In this document: positions 1 through 5,181 of the stretch, piece by piece
How positions within the stretch are numbered: position 1 is the stretch's first letter
Layout of the letters: every line of letters begins with the position of its first letter
Notes under the pieces: model-generated
What the model was told of the DNA's origin: nothing
Database searches by the model: none
Seen by the model: only the letters and a program-made list of their open reading frames with translations
Position numbers and translations under genes: made by a program
Assembly (NCBI GenBank): GCA_011525185.1
Contig: WTIQ01000245.1
Location: 1 to 5,181, forward strand
Direction of reading: 5' to 3'
Source: Paracoccaceae bacterium
GTDB lineage: Bacteria; Pseudomonadota; Alphaproteobacteria; Rhodobacterales; Rhodobacteraceae
DNA: 5,181 nt

Positions 1-344
1 AGATCAAGCGGCTGTGTCACATCTGCGACGATCAGGTTACGATATACCGCCTTGGACTTGGCCACCTCTAACATGTCTTGCGAGACATCTACACCGTCAA
101 TCTCGCATGTTTGCCTCTGAACGAGAGCCTCTCCCGCCAAACCAGTCCCTGCCCCTACATCCAACACGGGTCCGCGCCCACCCATATTGCAAAAGGCATC
201 GACAACATGAAAATGGAGAATATAGGCCATATCTTTGGCAAAGCCGCTATCGTAATCCTTGGCCCAATTGGCATAGAGCCGGCGATTGTCCTCCACAGAG
301 GTAAGCGCATAGGCGGACTTGAGGTCAGGTTTTGGATCAGACAT
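1..344 (-). CDS. Class I SAM-dependent methyltransferase, partial (C-terminal part beyond left edge)
   Basis: Reading the minus strand from an ATG at 344-342 gives 114 codons open to the window edge, so only the N-terminal part is present. Residues 59-73 read PVLDVGAGTGLAGEA, the glycine-rich SAM-binding motif I. About 20 residues later comes DGVDVSQDML (83-92), whose first acidic stretch fits motif II, where the ribose hydroxyls of SAM are held, and whose xDxSxxML form is typical of UbiE/small-molecule methyltransferases. The N-terminus (AYALTSVEDNRRLYANWAKD, residues 11-30) resembles TPR/UbiE-like methyltransferases common in Rhodobacterales. No membrane segment or signal peptide is seen, so it is probably cytoplasmic. 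No strong Shine-Dalgarno sequence precedes the ATG; another ATG at 349-347 lies in a different frame and lacks the motif. The substrate cannot be told. It is divergent from the SDR gene at 433, and nothing links it to the operon on the right. Confidence 0.87.
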   Translation of the reverse strand, partial: MSDPKPDLKSAYALTSVEDNRRLYANWAKDYDSGFAKDMAYILHFHVVDAFCNMGGRGPVLDVGAGTGLAGEALVQRQTCEIDGVDVSQDMLEVAKSKAVYRNLIVADVTQPLD

Positions 345-432
345 GACATTATGTGAGCAAGTTTTCTGCCTGCGCGCAACTGATTTCTTAAAACGACTTG
401 ATCTCTCATAAGGACCAAGTGCAGATAGCCCT
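345..432. promoter_or_regulatory. Divergent intergenic region between methyltransferase and SDR genes
   Basis: These 88 bp separate two start codons that point away from each other, so promoters for both must lie here or overlap the gene starts. I see no convincing paired -35/-10 boxes. An imperfect dyad, ACTTG (396-400) and CAAGT (416-420) separated by 15 bp, sits just ahead of the SDR start, and its left arm begins a CTTGATCTCT string (397-406) that recurs in inverted orientation at 2413-2422. An 8-bp palindrome TGCGCGCA is at 371-378. None of these can be assigned to a known regulator. Confidence 0.4.
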
Positions 433-1299
433 ATGAAACGTCATCTACTCATCTTTGGCTACGGCTATACGGCACGGGCCCTTTCGACACATCTCTTGAG
501 CAAGGGATGGAGCATTACAGGCACCACACGGTCAGCTGAAAAAGCAGACACAATGCAAAAGGCAGGAATAGAGCCTATTTTATGGACCGATCCTGACGAA
601 AGGGTCCAAAGCGCCCTGTCGCGCGCAACGGCCATTTTGTTTTCGATCGGACCAGATCAAACGGGTGATCCTGTATTCAAGCGGTTTCAAGACGATATTG
701 CACGCTCCGCCAACCATTTGACCTGGGCGGGTTATTTATCAACTACGGGTGTCTATGGAAATTTTGACGGCGCTTGGGTGGATGAAACCACACCCCTCAC
801 ACCAACGACGCAACGGGGGCTGGCACGCAAACTTGCTGAAGAGCAATGGCAGTCGATCTCTGATCTTCCTCTCCACATCTTTCGCCTTGCTGGGATTTAT
901 GGCCCGACGCGGGGACCTTTTTCAAAAGTACGCTCAGGACAAGCACGGCGGATCATAAAAGAGGGCCAATATTTTAGCCGCATCCACGTTGAGGATATCA
1001 CAACCATCCTCGCAGCCTCTCTTGAAAACCCAAACAGGGGCAATGCCTATAATCTATGTGACGACGATCCTGCCCCGCCCCAAGATGTGATTGGCTATGC
1101 GGCCGAGCTTCTTGACCTTCCCTTGCCCCCGATTGTGAGATTTGAAGACGCTGAACTCAGCCCAATGGCGCGCAGTTTCTATGCCGAAAATAAAAGAGTG
1201 AGTAACAAAAAAGCCAAACAAGAGTTTGGGATAACACTTAAATACCCAAGCTATCGACAAGGCTTGCAAGCGCTGCTTGAGGCAGAGGGGTCAAGTTAA
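433..1299 (+). CDS. Atypical SDR-family NAD(P)-dependent epimerase/oxidoreductase-like protein (YeeZ-like)
   Basis: A 288-residue protein of the usual length for YeeZ-like atypical SDRs. The Rossmann dinucleotide-binding loop is at the extreme N-terminus (LLIFGYGYTARAL, residues 5-17; G9, G11, A14), which supports the ATG at 433 even though no strong Shine-Dalgarno is seen close to it. Further SDR landmarks are the end of the central sheet YLSTTGVYGN (101-110), RLAGIYGP (151-158) and RIHVEDI (183-189), all typical of extended-SDR epimerases. The usual YxxxK catalytic pair is incomplete: K133 is in place (ARKLAEEQW), but the position four residues before it is G129, so no SDR-type tyrosine is seen there. 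Family members of this kind are mostly uncharacterised; the reaction is unknown and NAD(P) binding is the safest statement. No signal peptide or transmembrane segment. Convergent with the next gene, 7 bp between stops. No clear link to the sulfonate operon. Confidence 0.88.
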   Translation: MKRHLLIFGYGYTARALSTHLLSKGWSITGTTRSAEKADTMQKAGIEPILWTDPDERVQSALSRATAILFSIGPDQTGDPVFKRFQDDIARSANHLTWAGYLSTTGVYGNFDGAWVDETTPLTPTTQRGLARKLAEEQWQSISDLPLHIFRLAGIYGPTRGPFSKVRSGQARRIIKEGQYFSRIHVEDITTILAASLENPNRGNAYNLCDDDPAPPQDVIGYAAELLDLPLPPIVRFEDAELSPMARSFYAENKRVSNKKAKQEFGITLKYPSYRQGLQALLEAEGSS

Positions 1300-1306
1300 A
1301 CTGGTC

Positions 1307-2398
1307 TTACATGTCAAATTCCACAGCACGCCCATGCAATGCACTTTCTTGAGCTGCAAGCCCCATGACAACGGCCTTATACCCATCTTCTAGGCTCACC
1401 TCGACATCCTGTGCATTGCCCTTTACCACGTCTAAGAATTTTTCGTGCTGGTAAAAGGTGGCCCCGTTGTGATCTCCAGCAGCCAACAGATGCGGATCGA
1501 CTGCAACGGTTTGTGTCATTGACCCTTTTGGGGAGCGGGGGCTTTTGATGATTTTGGGCTCAGGCGCGGGCCCTTGATGCGCGGGCCAAAACCGACCGGG
1601 GCCTGGTACTTTGGCCTCAATTTTCCCCTTTGCTCCCACAGCGCTTAGCTCTTCCTGATATTCAGAGCCTTCGGCAAACATAGAGAGCTCAAGCATCGCG
1701 CGCGACCCATTTTCAAAGTCAACAATCACATAGGCATTGTCCAAAATATCAGAGCGCTGACCATTATAGACTTCGTCCAGATGGTTCACGTCCTGCCCAG
1801 CGCTTGCCATGATCCTAATCGGTTCAGATTTCATAATCAGGCGCATCAAATCAAAGAAATGACAGCATTTTTCAACCAAAGTGCCACCAGAATTTTTGTT
1901 AAACCGATTCCAATCTCCGACTTTTCGCAAAAATGGAAGGCGATGCTCGCGGATTGTAAGCATCTTAATTCCCCCTGTAACGGCATCAGCCTGCTCAATA
2001 AAAGAGGCGATAGGCGGCATGTAGCGATACTCCATCGCGACCCAAACAGGCGCTTTGTAGTTCTTTGCGAACTTTAGCATGTGCTCGGTGTCATCGGCGC
2101 TTGTAAAAAGCGGTTTTTCCACAAGAATAGGCACAGATTGCTGCTCTGCAATGGTCTGCAGTTGGTCAAGATGACAGTGATTTGGACTTGCGATAACCAG
2201 ACAATCCAGATCCTTGCGGCGCAAGAGATCATCAAGGCTCGAACTCATGTCAGCCTGAGGGGCAATGGACTGAGCGGCGCGCGCCATTGCCGCATTAGGC
2301 TCATAAATCGCGCACACTTGGGTCTCGGGCAGCAAGGCAATATTGTGCAAATGCTCCTGCCCCATCATACCACAGCCAATAATTCCGTACCGTATCAT
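1307..2398 (-). CDS. Gfo/Idh/MocA-family NAD-dependent enzyme; candidate NAD+-dependent sulfoquinovosidase (SqgA-like, GH188) or sugar dehydrogenase
   Basis: A 363-residue protein from ATG 2398. The N-terminal Rossmann domain opens with IRYGIIGCGMMG (G8, G10, G13), followed by VIASPNHCH (68-76) and the family EKP signature in ILVEKPL (E94, K95, P96), whose lysine is normally catalytic. The C-terminal sheet domain has AMEYRYMPP (121-129), an arginine/histidine-rich stretch IREHRLPFLRKVGDWNRF (149-166) and GGTLVEKCCHFFD (171-183); H180 and D183 match the family catalytic HxxxD region (here HFFD). No signal peptide, so cytoplasmic. The start is ATG 2398 because GGGAG lies 5 nt ahead and the glycine motif then falls at the usual distance; an in-frame GTG at 2410 overlaps that Shine-Dalgarno and would add four residues. 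The gene is divergent from the monooxygenase operon. Known: NAD+-dependent sulfoquinovosidases (GH188) have this fold and oxidise C3 transiently to cleave the glycoside. Inference: context makes that role plausible. A simple NAD-dependent sugar or inositol dehydrogenase is the main alternative. Fold call near certain; substrate call about even. Confidence 0.9.
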   Translation of the reverse strand: MIRYGIIGCGMMGQEHLHNIALLPETQVCAIYEPNAAMARAAQSIAPQADMSSSLDDLLRRKDLDCLVIASPNHCHLDQLQTIAEQQSVPILVEKPLFTSADDTEHMLKFAKNYKAPVWVAMEYRYMPPIASFIEQADAVTGGIKMLTIREHRLPFLRKVGDWNRFNKNSGGTLVEKCCHFFDLMRLIMKSEPIRIMASAGQDVNHLDEVYNGQRSDILDNAYVIVDFENGSRAMLELSMFAEGSEYQEELSAVGAKGKIEAKVPGPGRFWPAHQGPAPEPKIIKSPRSPKGSMTQTVAVDPHLLAAGDHNGATFYQHEKFLDVVKGNAQDVEVSLEDGYKAVVMGLAAQESALHGRAVEFDM

Positions 2399-2403
2399 CT
2401 CAA

Positions 2404-2408
2404 CTCCC
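2404..2408 (-). promoter_or_regulatory. Ribosome binding site of the Gfo/Idh/MocA gene (decides its start)
   Basis: On the minus strand GGGAG is followed after 5 nt by the ATG at 2398-2396. It overlaps the alternative in-frame GTG (2410-2408), which therefore is unlikely to be the start. Confidence 0.6.
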
Positions 2409-2441
2409 ACTTAGAGATCAAGGCATTCGTCTCAAAACTGA

Positions 2442-2470
2442 GTAATAGAGAGAATGATGGTGCGAAACAA
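2442..2470 (-). promoter_or_regulatory. Possible sigma-70-type promoter for the Gfo/Idh/MocA gene
   Basis: Minus strand: TTGTTT (2470-2465), a 17-bp spacer, then TATTAC (2447-2442). The -35 has the conserved TTG only, and the -10 matches TATAAT at four of six positions. Transcription would begin near 2435 and give a leader of about 37 nt before ATG 2398, a normal length. Found by eye, so only a candidate. Confidence 0.3.
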
Positions 2471-2524
2471 TCCATGGCTTCGACCCTTTTGCAGAGTGCC
2501 AAAAAATGCACATCGGCTGAAAAG

Positions 2525-2541
2525 TGATCCGCAATTGATCA
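2525..2541. repeat. Short inverted repeat, possible operator
   Basis: TGATC (2525-2529) and GATCA (2537-2541) form a perfect 5-bp dyad with a 7-bp spacer, centred at 2533, about 65 bp ahead of the monooxygenase start. Size and symmetry fit a dimeric helix-turn-helix repressor site, but arms this short also arise by chance. No regulator can be named. Confidence 0.25.
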
Positions 2542-2597
2542 TCCCTCATAGAGGTGCTAGTCAAGAACCATAATAGCGCTAACAGCGGGGCCATTTC

Positions 2598-3752
2598 ATG
2601 AGCATTGTACCGATTACATCACCCGATCTGAGCGCCAGTGAAGTCTCGTGGTTTTCAGCGCTCTGCTCAGACGATTACCGGTTTCTAGGCGTGCCTGATG
2701 GCACTTTACGCTCCAGTTGGGAGCATTGCCTTGACATCGTCCAAACCGCGGAAAAGCAAGGCTTTCGCAATATTCTATGCCCCTCCTCCTATCAGGTCGG
2801 ACAAGATACGCTGAGCTTTGTCGCAGGCTGTGCGCCGATCACTGAGCGCATTAATCTTCTGGCCGCTGTGCGTTGTGGCGAAATGCAACCCATAATGCTC
2901 GCCCGCACCATTGCAACGCTTGATCATATGCTCAAGGGACGGTTAACGATAAACATCATCAGCTCAGATTTCCCAGGCCAAAAGGAGCCCAGCCCCTATC
3001 GATACCAAAGATCGCGGGAGGTTGTTGAAATTCTGAAACAAGCATGGAGCCAAGATCACATCAATTTTCAGGGCGAAGTTTATACCTTTGAAAACCTAAC
3101 AACCGCCCCTGCAAAACCCTATCAAACCAATGGCCCGCTTCTCTATTTTGGGGGGTATTCACTAGATGCACTTGAGCTCTGCGGGCAGCATTGTGACGTC
3201 TATTTGATGTGGCCTGAAACCGAGGACGCCTTGGCCCAGCGCATGCAGGACGTAAATGCCGTTGCTGAACGCCATAATCGCACGTTAGACTATGGTTTGC
3301 GGGTCCATATGATTGTACGCGATAGCGAAGCAGAAGCCCGCGAATATGCAGACTTTATCGTTTCAAAGCTGGATGACGAATATGGCGCAATGATCCGCGA
3401 ACGCGCGCTTGATTCCACTTCACTAGGAGTGTCTCATCAGGCCAAAAACCGCGAATTGGCGGATAAGTATGGTTATGTAGAGCCAAATCTATGGACTGGC
3501 GTAGGCCGTGCACGTTCGGGCTGTGGAGCAGCACTTGTCGGGTCGGCCGATCAGGTTTTAACGAAAATTGAACAGTATAAAAAAATGGGCATACGCGCCT
3601 TTATTTTTTCTGGTTACCCGCATATTGAAGAGGCCGAATATTTTGGTCGGCTTGTTTTGCCCCATTTAGAGACCTGTTCTTTGCCACATGAATACGGTCG
3701 TATCCCCAAGACAACCCCAATGACGCCCCTTGGCGCTGGAGAGAGAACATAA
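2598..3752 (+). CDS. smoC: SsuD-like FMNH2-dependent monooxygenase; probable sulfoquinovose monooxygenase (SmoC-like)
   Basis: A 384-residue luciferase-like (LLM class) TIM-barrel protein, about the length of alkanesulfonate monooxygenase SsuD (roughly 380). These enzymes use O2 and reduced FMN to cleave a C-S bond, giving an aldehyde and sulfite. Conserved family segments: AAVRCGEMQPIMLARTIATL (89-108), GRLTINIISSDFPG (114-127), LYFGGYS (182-188), LMWPETED (203-210), YGLRVHMIVRD (232-242), NLWTGVGRARSGCGAALVG (297-315) and FIFSGYPHIEEAEYFG (335-350). The known SsuD active-site set is matched by R235, H237, R306, Y340 and H342; W205 also aligns. The SsuD active-site cysteine after IPTGRS is not kept: the matching segment is CPSSYQVGQD (61-70). 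The start ATG follows a weak GCGGGG at 2585-2590. The next gene overlaps by 1 bp, and a flavin reductase follows, completing a two-component system. No ssuE- or ABC-transporter-like gene is adjacent, against a standard ssu operon. Together with the aldo/keto reductase this points to sulfoquinovose as substrate, converted to 6-oxo-glucose. Fold and chemistry are sure; substrate is inferred. Confidence 0.9.
   Translation: MSIVPITSPDLSASEVSWFSALCSDDYRFLGVPDGTLRSSWEHCLDIVQTAEKQGFRNILCPSSYQVGQDTLSFVAGCAPITERINLLAAVRCGEMQPIMLARTIATLDHMLKGRLTINIISSDFPGQKEPSPYRYQRSREVVEILKQAWSQDHINFQGEVYTFENLTTAPAKPYQTNGPLLYFGGYSLDALELCGQHCDVYLMWPETEDALAQRMQDVNAVAERHNRTLDYGLRVHMIVRDSEAEAREYADFIVSKLDDEYGAMIRERALDSTSLGVSHQAKNRELADKYGYVEPNLWTGVGRARSGCGAALVGSADQVLTKIEQYKKMGIRAFIFSGYPHIEEAEYFGRLVLPHLETCSLPHEYGRIPKTTPMTPLGAGERT
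3738..3743 (+). promoter_or_regulatory. Ribosome binding site of the aldo/keto reductase gene, inside the end of the monooxygenase gene
   Basis: GGAGAG ends 8 nt before the ATG at 3752. It lies within the last codons of the monooxygenase gene, and the stop TAA shares its last A with the ATG (TAATG), so translation of the two genes is probably coupled. Confidence 0.65.
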
Positions 3753-4642
3753 TGGAACGGATCAAAATTTCTGACACTGTGGATTTTAGTCGCCTAATTT
3801 ATGGAATGTGGCGGCTTGCCGATGATGAAAATACCTCACCAGATCATGTTGAGGCCAAAATTCAAAGCTGTCTGGATCAGGGGATCACAACCTTTGACCA
3901 AGCAGATATTTATGGTGGATACACAGCAGAAGCGGTTATGGGCGCAGCCCTTAAGGCAAATCCGAGCCTTAGGCAAAACATGGAGATTGTCACCAAATGT
4001 GATATTGTGGTAGATGCTGGCCGTCATACGGGCGCGCGGGTCAAGCATTATGACACGTCACGCCAACATATCCATGCCAGCGTTGATGCCTCGCTCTCTG
4101 ACATGAGCATTGATTATATTGACGTCTTGCTGGTGCATCGCCCAGATCCGTTCATGGATCACCATGAAACAGGCGCGGCTCTGGATGAATTGGTGGCAAA
4201 TGGAAAGGTACGCGCCATCGGAGTTTCAAATTTCCGCCCTTGGGACTGGGAGCTTTTGCAATCAGCAATGAAGACCCCGCTTATCACCAATCAGATTGAG
4301 CTTAGCCTAAAACACAGCGACCCTTTTACAAACGGTGATGTAGCGTTTCATCAAAAACAGGGGAATGTGCTTATGGCTTGGTCGCCTCTGGGCGGTGGAG
4401 ATTTGATGACACAAAAAAGTACCCTTGGTGATTTATTAGACCGCTTTGCAGCCCGCGACGGTGTAGATCGCGCAGCCGTTGCAACGGCCTTTTTGCTGGC
4501 GCATCCTGCGCAGATTTGTCCCGTGTTAGGGACGAATAACATCTCTCGCATTGCATCAATTTCAGACGCATTAAAGGTCGAATTGGATCGGCAAGATTGG
4601 TTTGAGCTTTATGAAGCGGCCCGCGGAGAGCCCGTCGCCTAG
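3752..4642 (+). CDS. smoB: Aldo/keto reductase (YdhF-like); probable 6-oxo-glucose reductase (SmoB-like)
   Basis: A 296-residue (alpha/beta)8 aldo/keto reductase, near the length of E. coli YdhF. The catalytic tetrad is complete: D49 and Y54 in FDQADIYGG, K82 in VTKCDI and H129 in LLVHRPDP. Other family segments are RLIYGMWRL (14-22), GKVRAIGVSNF (151-161), TNQIELSL (179-186), AWSPLGGG (209-216) and PVLGTNNISRI (257-267); the last resembles the loop that holds the NADP(H) phosphate. It is cytoplasmic with no signal peptide. It begins inside the stop of the monooxygenase gene with a good Shine-Dalgarno, so the two products are probably made in a fixed ratio. In the sulfo-SMO pathway the equivalent enzyme, SmoB, reduces 6-oxo-glucose, the aldehyde left after desulfonation, to glucose with a nicotinamide cofactor. 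A general aldehyde reductase is possible, but the tight pairing with a desulfonating monooxygenase favours an enzyme dedicated to its aldehyde product. Confidence 0.9.
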   Translation: MERIKISDTVDFSRLIYGMWRLADDENTSPDHVEAKIQSCLDQGITTFDQADIYGGYTAEAVMGAALKANPSLRQNMEIVTKCDIVVDAGRHTGARVKHYDTSRQHIHASVDASLSDMSIDYIDVLLVHRPDPFMDHHETGAALDELVANGKVRAIGVSNFRPWDWELLQSAMKTPLITNQIELSLKHSDPFTNGDVAFHQKQGNVLMAWSPLGGGDLMTQKSTLGDLLDRFAARDGVDRAAVATAFLLAHPAQICPVLGTNNISRIASISDALKVELDRQDWFELYEAARGEPVA

Positions 4643-4656
4643 ACGATTTGAGCATT

Positions 4657-5151
4657 ATGGACACTGACTTTATACCTGATGAAACCAACGGGCGGCTTTT
4701 GCGTGATGCCTTTAGCAAATTTGCCTCTGGCGTGACAGTCGTGACCGCCATGTCAGAAGAGGGACCCGTTGGCATCACGGCCAATAGCTTTTCTTCGCTC
4801 TCAATTGATCCCCCTTTGGTGATCTGGTCGCCCTCCGTTGGCTCACGCCGCTTTCCCTATTTTGAGAACGCTGAATATTTTGCAATTCACGTCCTTGCCG
4901 CGGATCAGGAGGAGATTTGTTTTGATTTCGCCAAATCCCCCTTCGCCTTTGAAGCGCTAGAGCCAGAGTTTAACGCCCAGAACGTCCCTTTGCTGAAGGG
5001 GTGTTTGGCGCGGTTTGAATGTCGAAAGCATGCCGTTCACCCAGGCGGTGATCACGTCATTGTGGTCGGCCAGATTGAGCGCGTCTCCATGCAAGATGGG
5101 GCTGCACTGGCCTTTTTCTCGGGCCAATTTCGCGCCTTAGATCCCAATTAA
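4657..5151 (+). CDS. smoA: Flavin reductase (PF01613 type); probable FMN reductase partner of the monooxygenase (SmoA-like)
   Basis: A 164-residue protein of the split-barrel flavin reductase family, the small component of two-component flavin monooxygenases. It uses NAD(P)H to reduce free flavin, which diffuses to the monooxygenase. Conserved segments: FASGVTVVTA (22-31), GITANSFSSLSIDPPLV (39-55), which forms the flavin pocket, WSP (57-59), FAIHVLAADQ (75-84), GDHVIVVGQIERV (131-143) with the family GDH signature (131-133), and a C-terminal FFSGQFRAL. The SsuE reductase of the classical alkanesulfonate system has a different, flavodoxin-like fold, so this is not a copy of the ssu pairing. 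The start is uncertain: ATG 4657 places the family domain about 15 residues in, and an in-frame TTG at 4648 would add three residues. Neither has a strong Shine-Dalgarno, so translation may depend on ribosomes finishing the reductase gene 14 bp upstream. Family certain; flavin preference (FMN over FAD) inferred from the partner. Confidence 0.88.
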   Translation: MDTDFIPDETNGRLLRDAFSKFASGVTVVTAMSEEGPVGITANSFSSLSIDPPLVIWSPSVGSRRFPYFENAEYFAIHVLAADQEEICFDFAKSPFAFEALEPEFNAQNVPLLKGCLARFECRKHAVHPGGDHVIVVGQIERVSMQDGAALAFFSGQFRALDPN

Positions 5152-5166
5152 GCCCAGTCAGGGAGC

Positions 5167-5181
5167 GCTGCATAACGCAGC
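5167..5181 (+). terminator. Possible terminator hairpin at the right edge, incomplete
   Basis: GCTGC (5167-5171) and GCAGC (5177-5181) form a perfect stem around an ATAAC loop, starting 15 bp after the flavin reductase stop. The left arm is preceded by GAGC, so the stem could lengthen if the sequence past the edge continues GCTC. The run of T expected after a rho-independent stem would be outside the window, so this stays a candidate. Confidence 0.35.

Larger units (their letters stand above)
2399..2597. promoter_or_regulatory. Divergent regulatory region between the Gfo/Idh/MocA gene and the smoCBA-like operon
   Basis: This 199-bp stretch holds no credible gene and separates two divergent transcription units, so it should carry both promoters and any shared operator. 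Beyond the minus-strand promoter candidate, it has an inverted repeat TGATC-N7-GATCA at 2525-2541, an 8-bp palindrome TAGCGCTA at 2574-2581 and a CATAAT hexamer at 2569-2574 that could be a -10 box for the plus-strand operon, though no fitting -35 is seen 16-18 bp ahead of it. Divergent placement around one control region suggests co-regulation of the two units. No regulator gene is present in the window. Confidence 0.45.

Noticed and set aside
14..356. Plus-strand open frames of 92-96 codons at the left edge
   Set aside because: They lie opposite the methyltransferase reading frame, which carries the SAM-binding motif and explains this stretch.
2399..2410. GTG at 2410 as start of the Gfo/Idh/MocA gene
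   Set aside because: It overlaps the GGGAG ribosome site that serves ATG 2398, and the family glycine motif already sits at the normal distance from ATG 2398.
2081..2527. 148-codon plus-strand open frame across the start of the Gfo/Idh/MocA gene
   Set aside because: It is antisense to a gene with clear family motifs, shows no recognisable domain, and runs into the control region.
2535..2563. TTGATC-N17-TAGTCA as promoter of the monooxygenase operon
   Set aside because: The -10 matches the consensus at only two of six positions, so it is not better than chance.
2598..3752. Annotation as ssuD of a standard alkanesulfonate utilisation operon
   Set aside because: No ssuE-type flavodoxin-like reductase and no ssuABC transporter genes are adjacent; the reductase is PF01613 type, an aldo/keto reductase is inserted, and the SsuD cysteine segment is not conserved.
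4371..4784. 137-codon minus-strand open frame spanning the aldo/keto reductase and flavin reductase junction
   Set aside because: Antisense to two well-supported genes, with low-complexity basic composition typical of a chance frame.
1..5181. Mobile elements, CRISPR arrays, tRNA or rRNA genes
   Set aside because: No terminal repeats with a transposase, no regularly spaced repeats and no RNA-gene signatures were seen; the genes fill almost the whole window.

Overview
The window looks like a piece of a marine alphaproteobacterial chromosome, most likely the Roseobacter group (Rhodobacterales). This is inferred from protein style (all six products resemble families common in that group), a mid-range base composition by eye, and compact gene packing. 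No rRNA, tRNA, mobile element or CRISPR is visible, and no lineage marker allows a species call.

Layout. (1) Left edge, minus strand: the N-terminal third or so of a class I SAM-dependent methyltransferase, cut by the window edge (1-344). (2) Plus strand, 433-1299: an atypical SDR / YeeZ-like NAD-dependent epimerase-type protein, divergent from the methyltransferase across 88 bp. (3) Minus strand, 1307-2398: a Gfo/Idh/MocA-family NAD-binding protein, convergent with the SDR gene with only 7 bp between the stop codons. (4) A 199-bp divergent regulatory gap, 2399-2597. (5) Plus strand, 2598-5151: a three-gene operon of an SsuD-like FMNH2-dependent monooxygenase, a YdhF-like aldo/keto reductase overlapping it by 1 bp, and a PF01613-type flavin reductase 14 bp later. 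A possible terminator hairpin begins just before the right edge.

Main interpretation. The three-gene set (flavin reductase, aldo/keto reductase, SsuD-like monooxygenase) has the gene content of the core of the sulfoquinovose monooxygenase pathway (sulfo-SMO: SmoA, SmoB, SmoC, described in Agrobacterium). There, SmoA supplies reduced FMN, SmoC desulfonates sulfoquinovose to 6-oxo-glucose plus sulfite, and SmoB reduces 6-oxo-glucose to glucose. The divergent Gfo/Idh/MocA gene stands where a sulfoquinovosidase would be expected. A recently described NAD+-dependent sulfoquinovosidase family (SqgA, GH188) belongs to that fold and is reported from Roseobacters, so this gene is a good candidate for the step that frees sulfoquinovose from its glycoside. 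The locus would then form a compact sulfolipid-headgroup desulfonation module. Enzyme classes are secure from motifs. Substrate assignments are inferences from gene combination and from recalled family features, with no database search.
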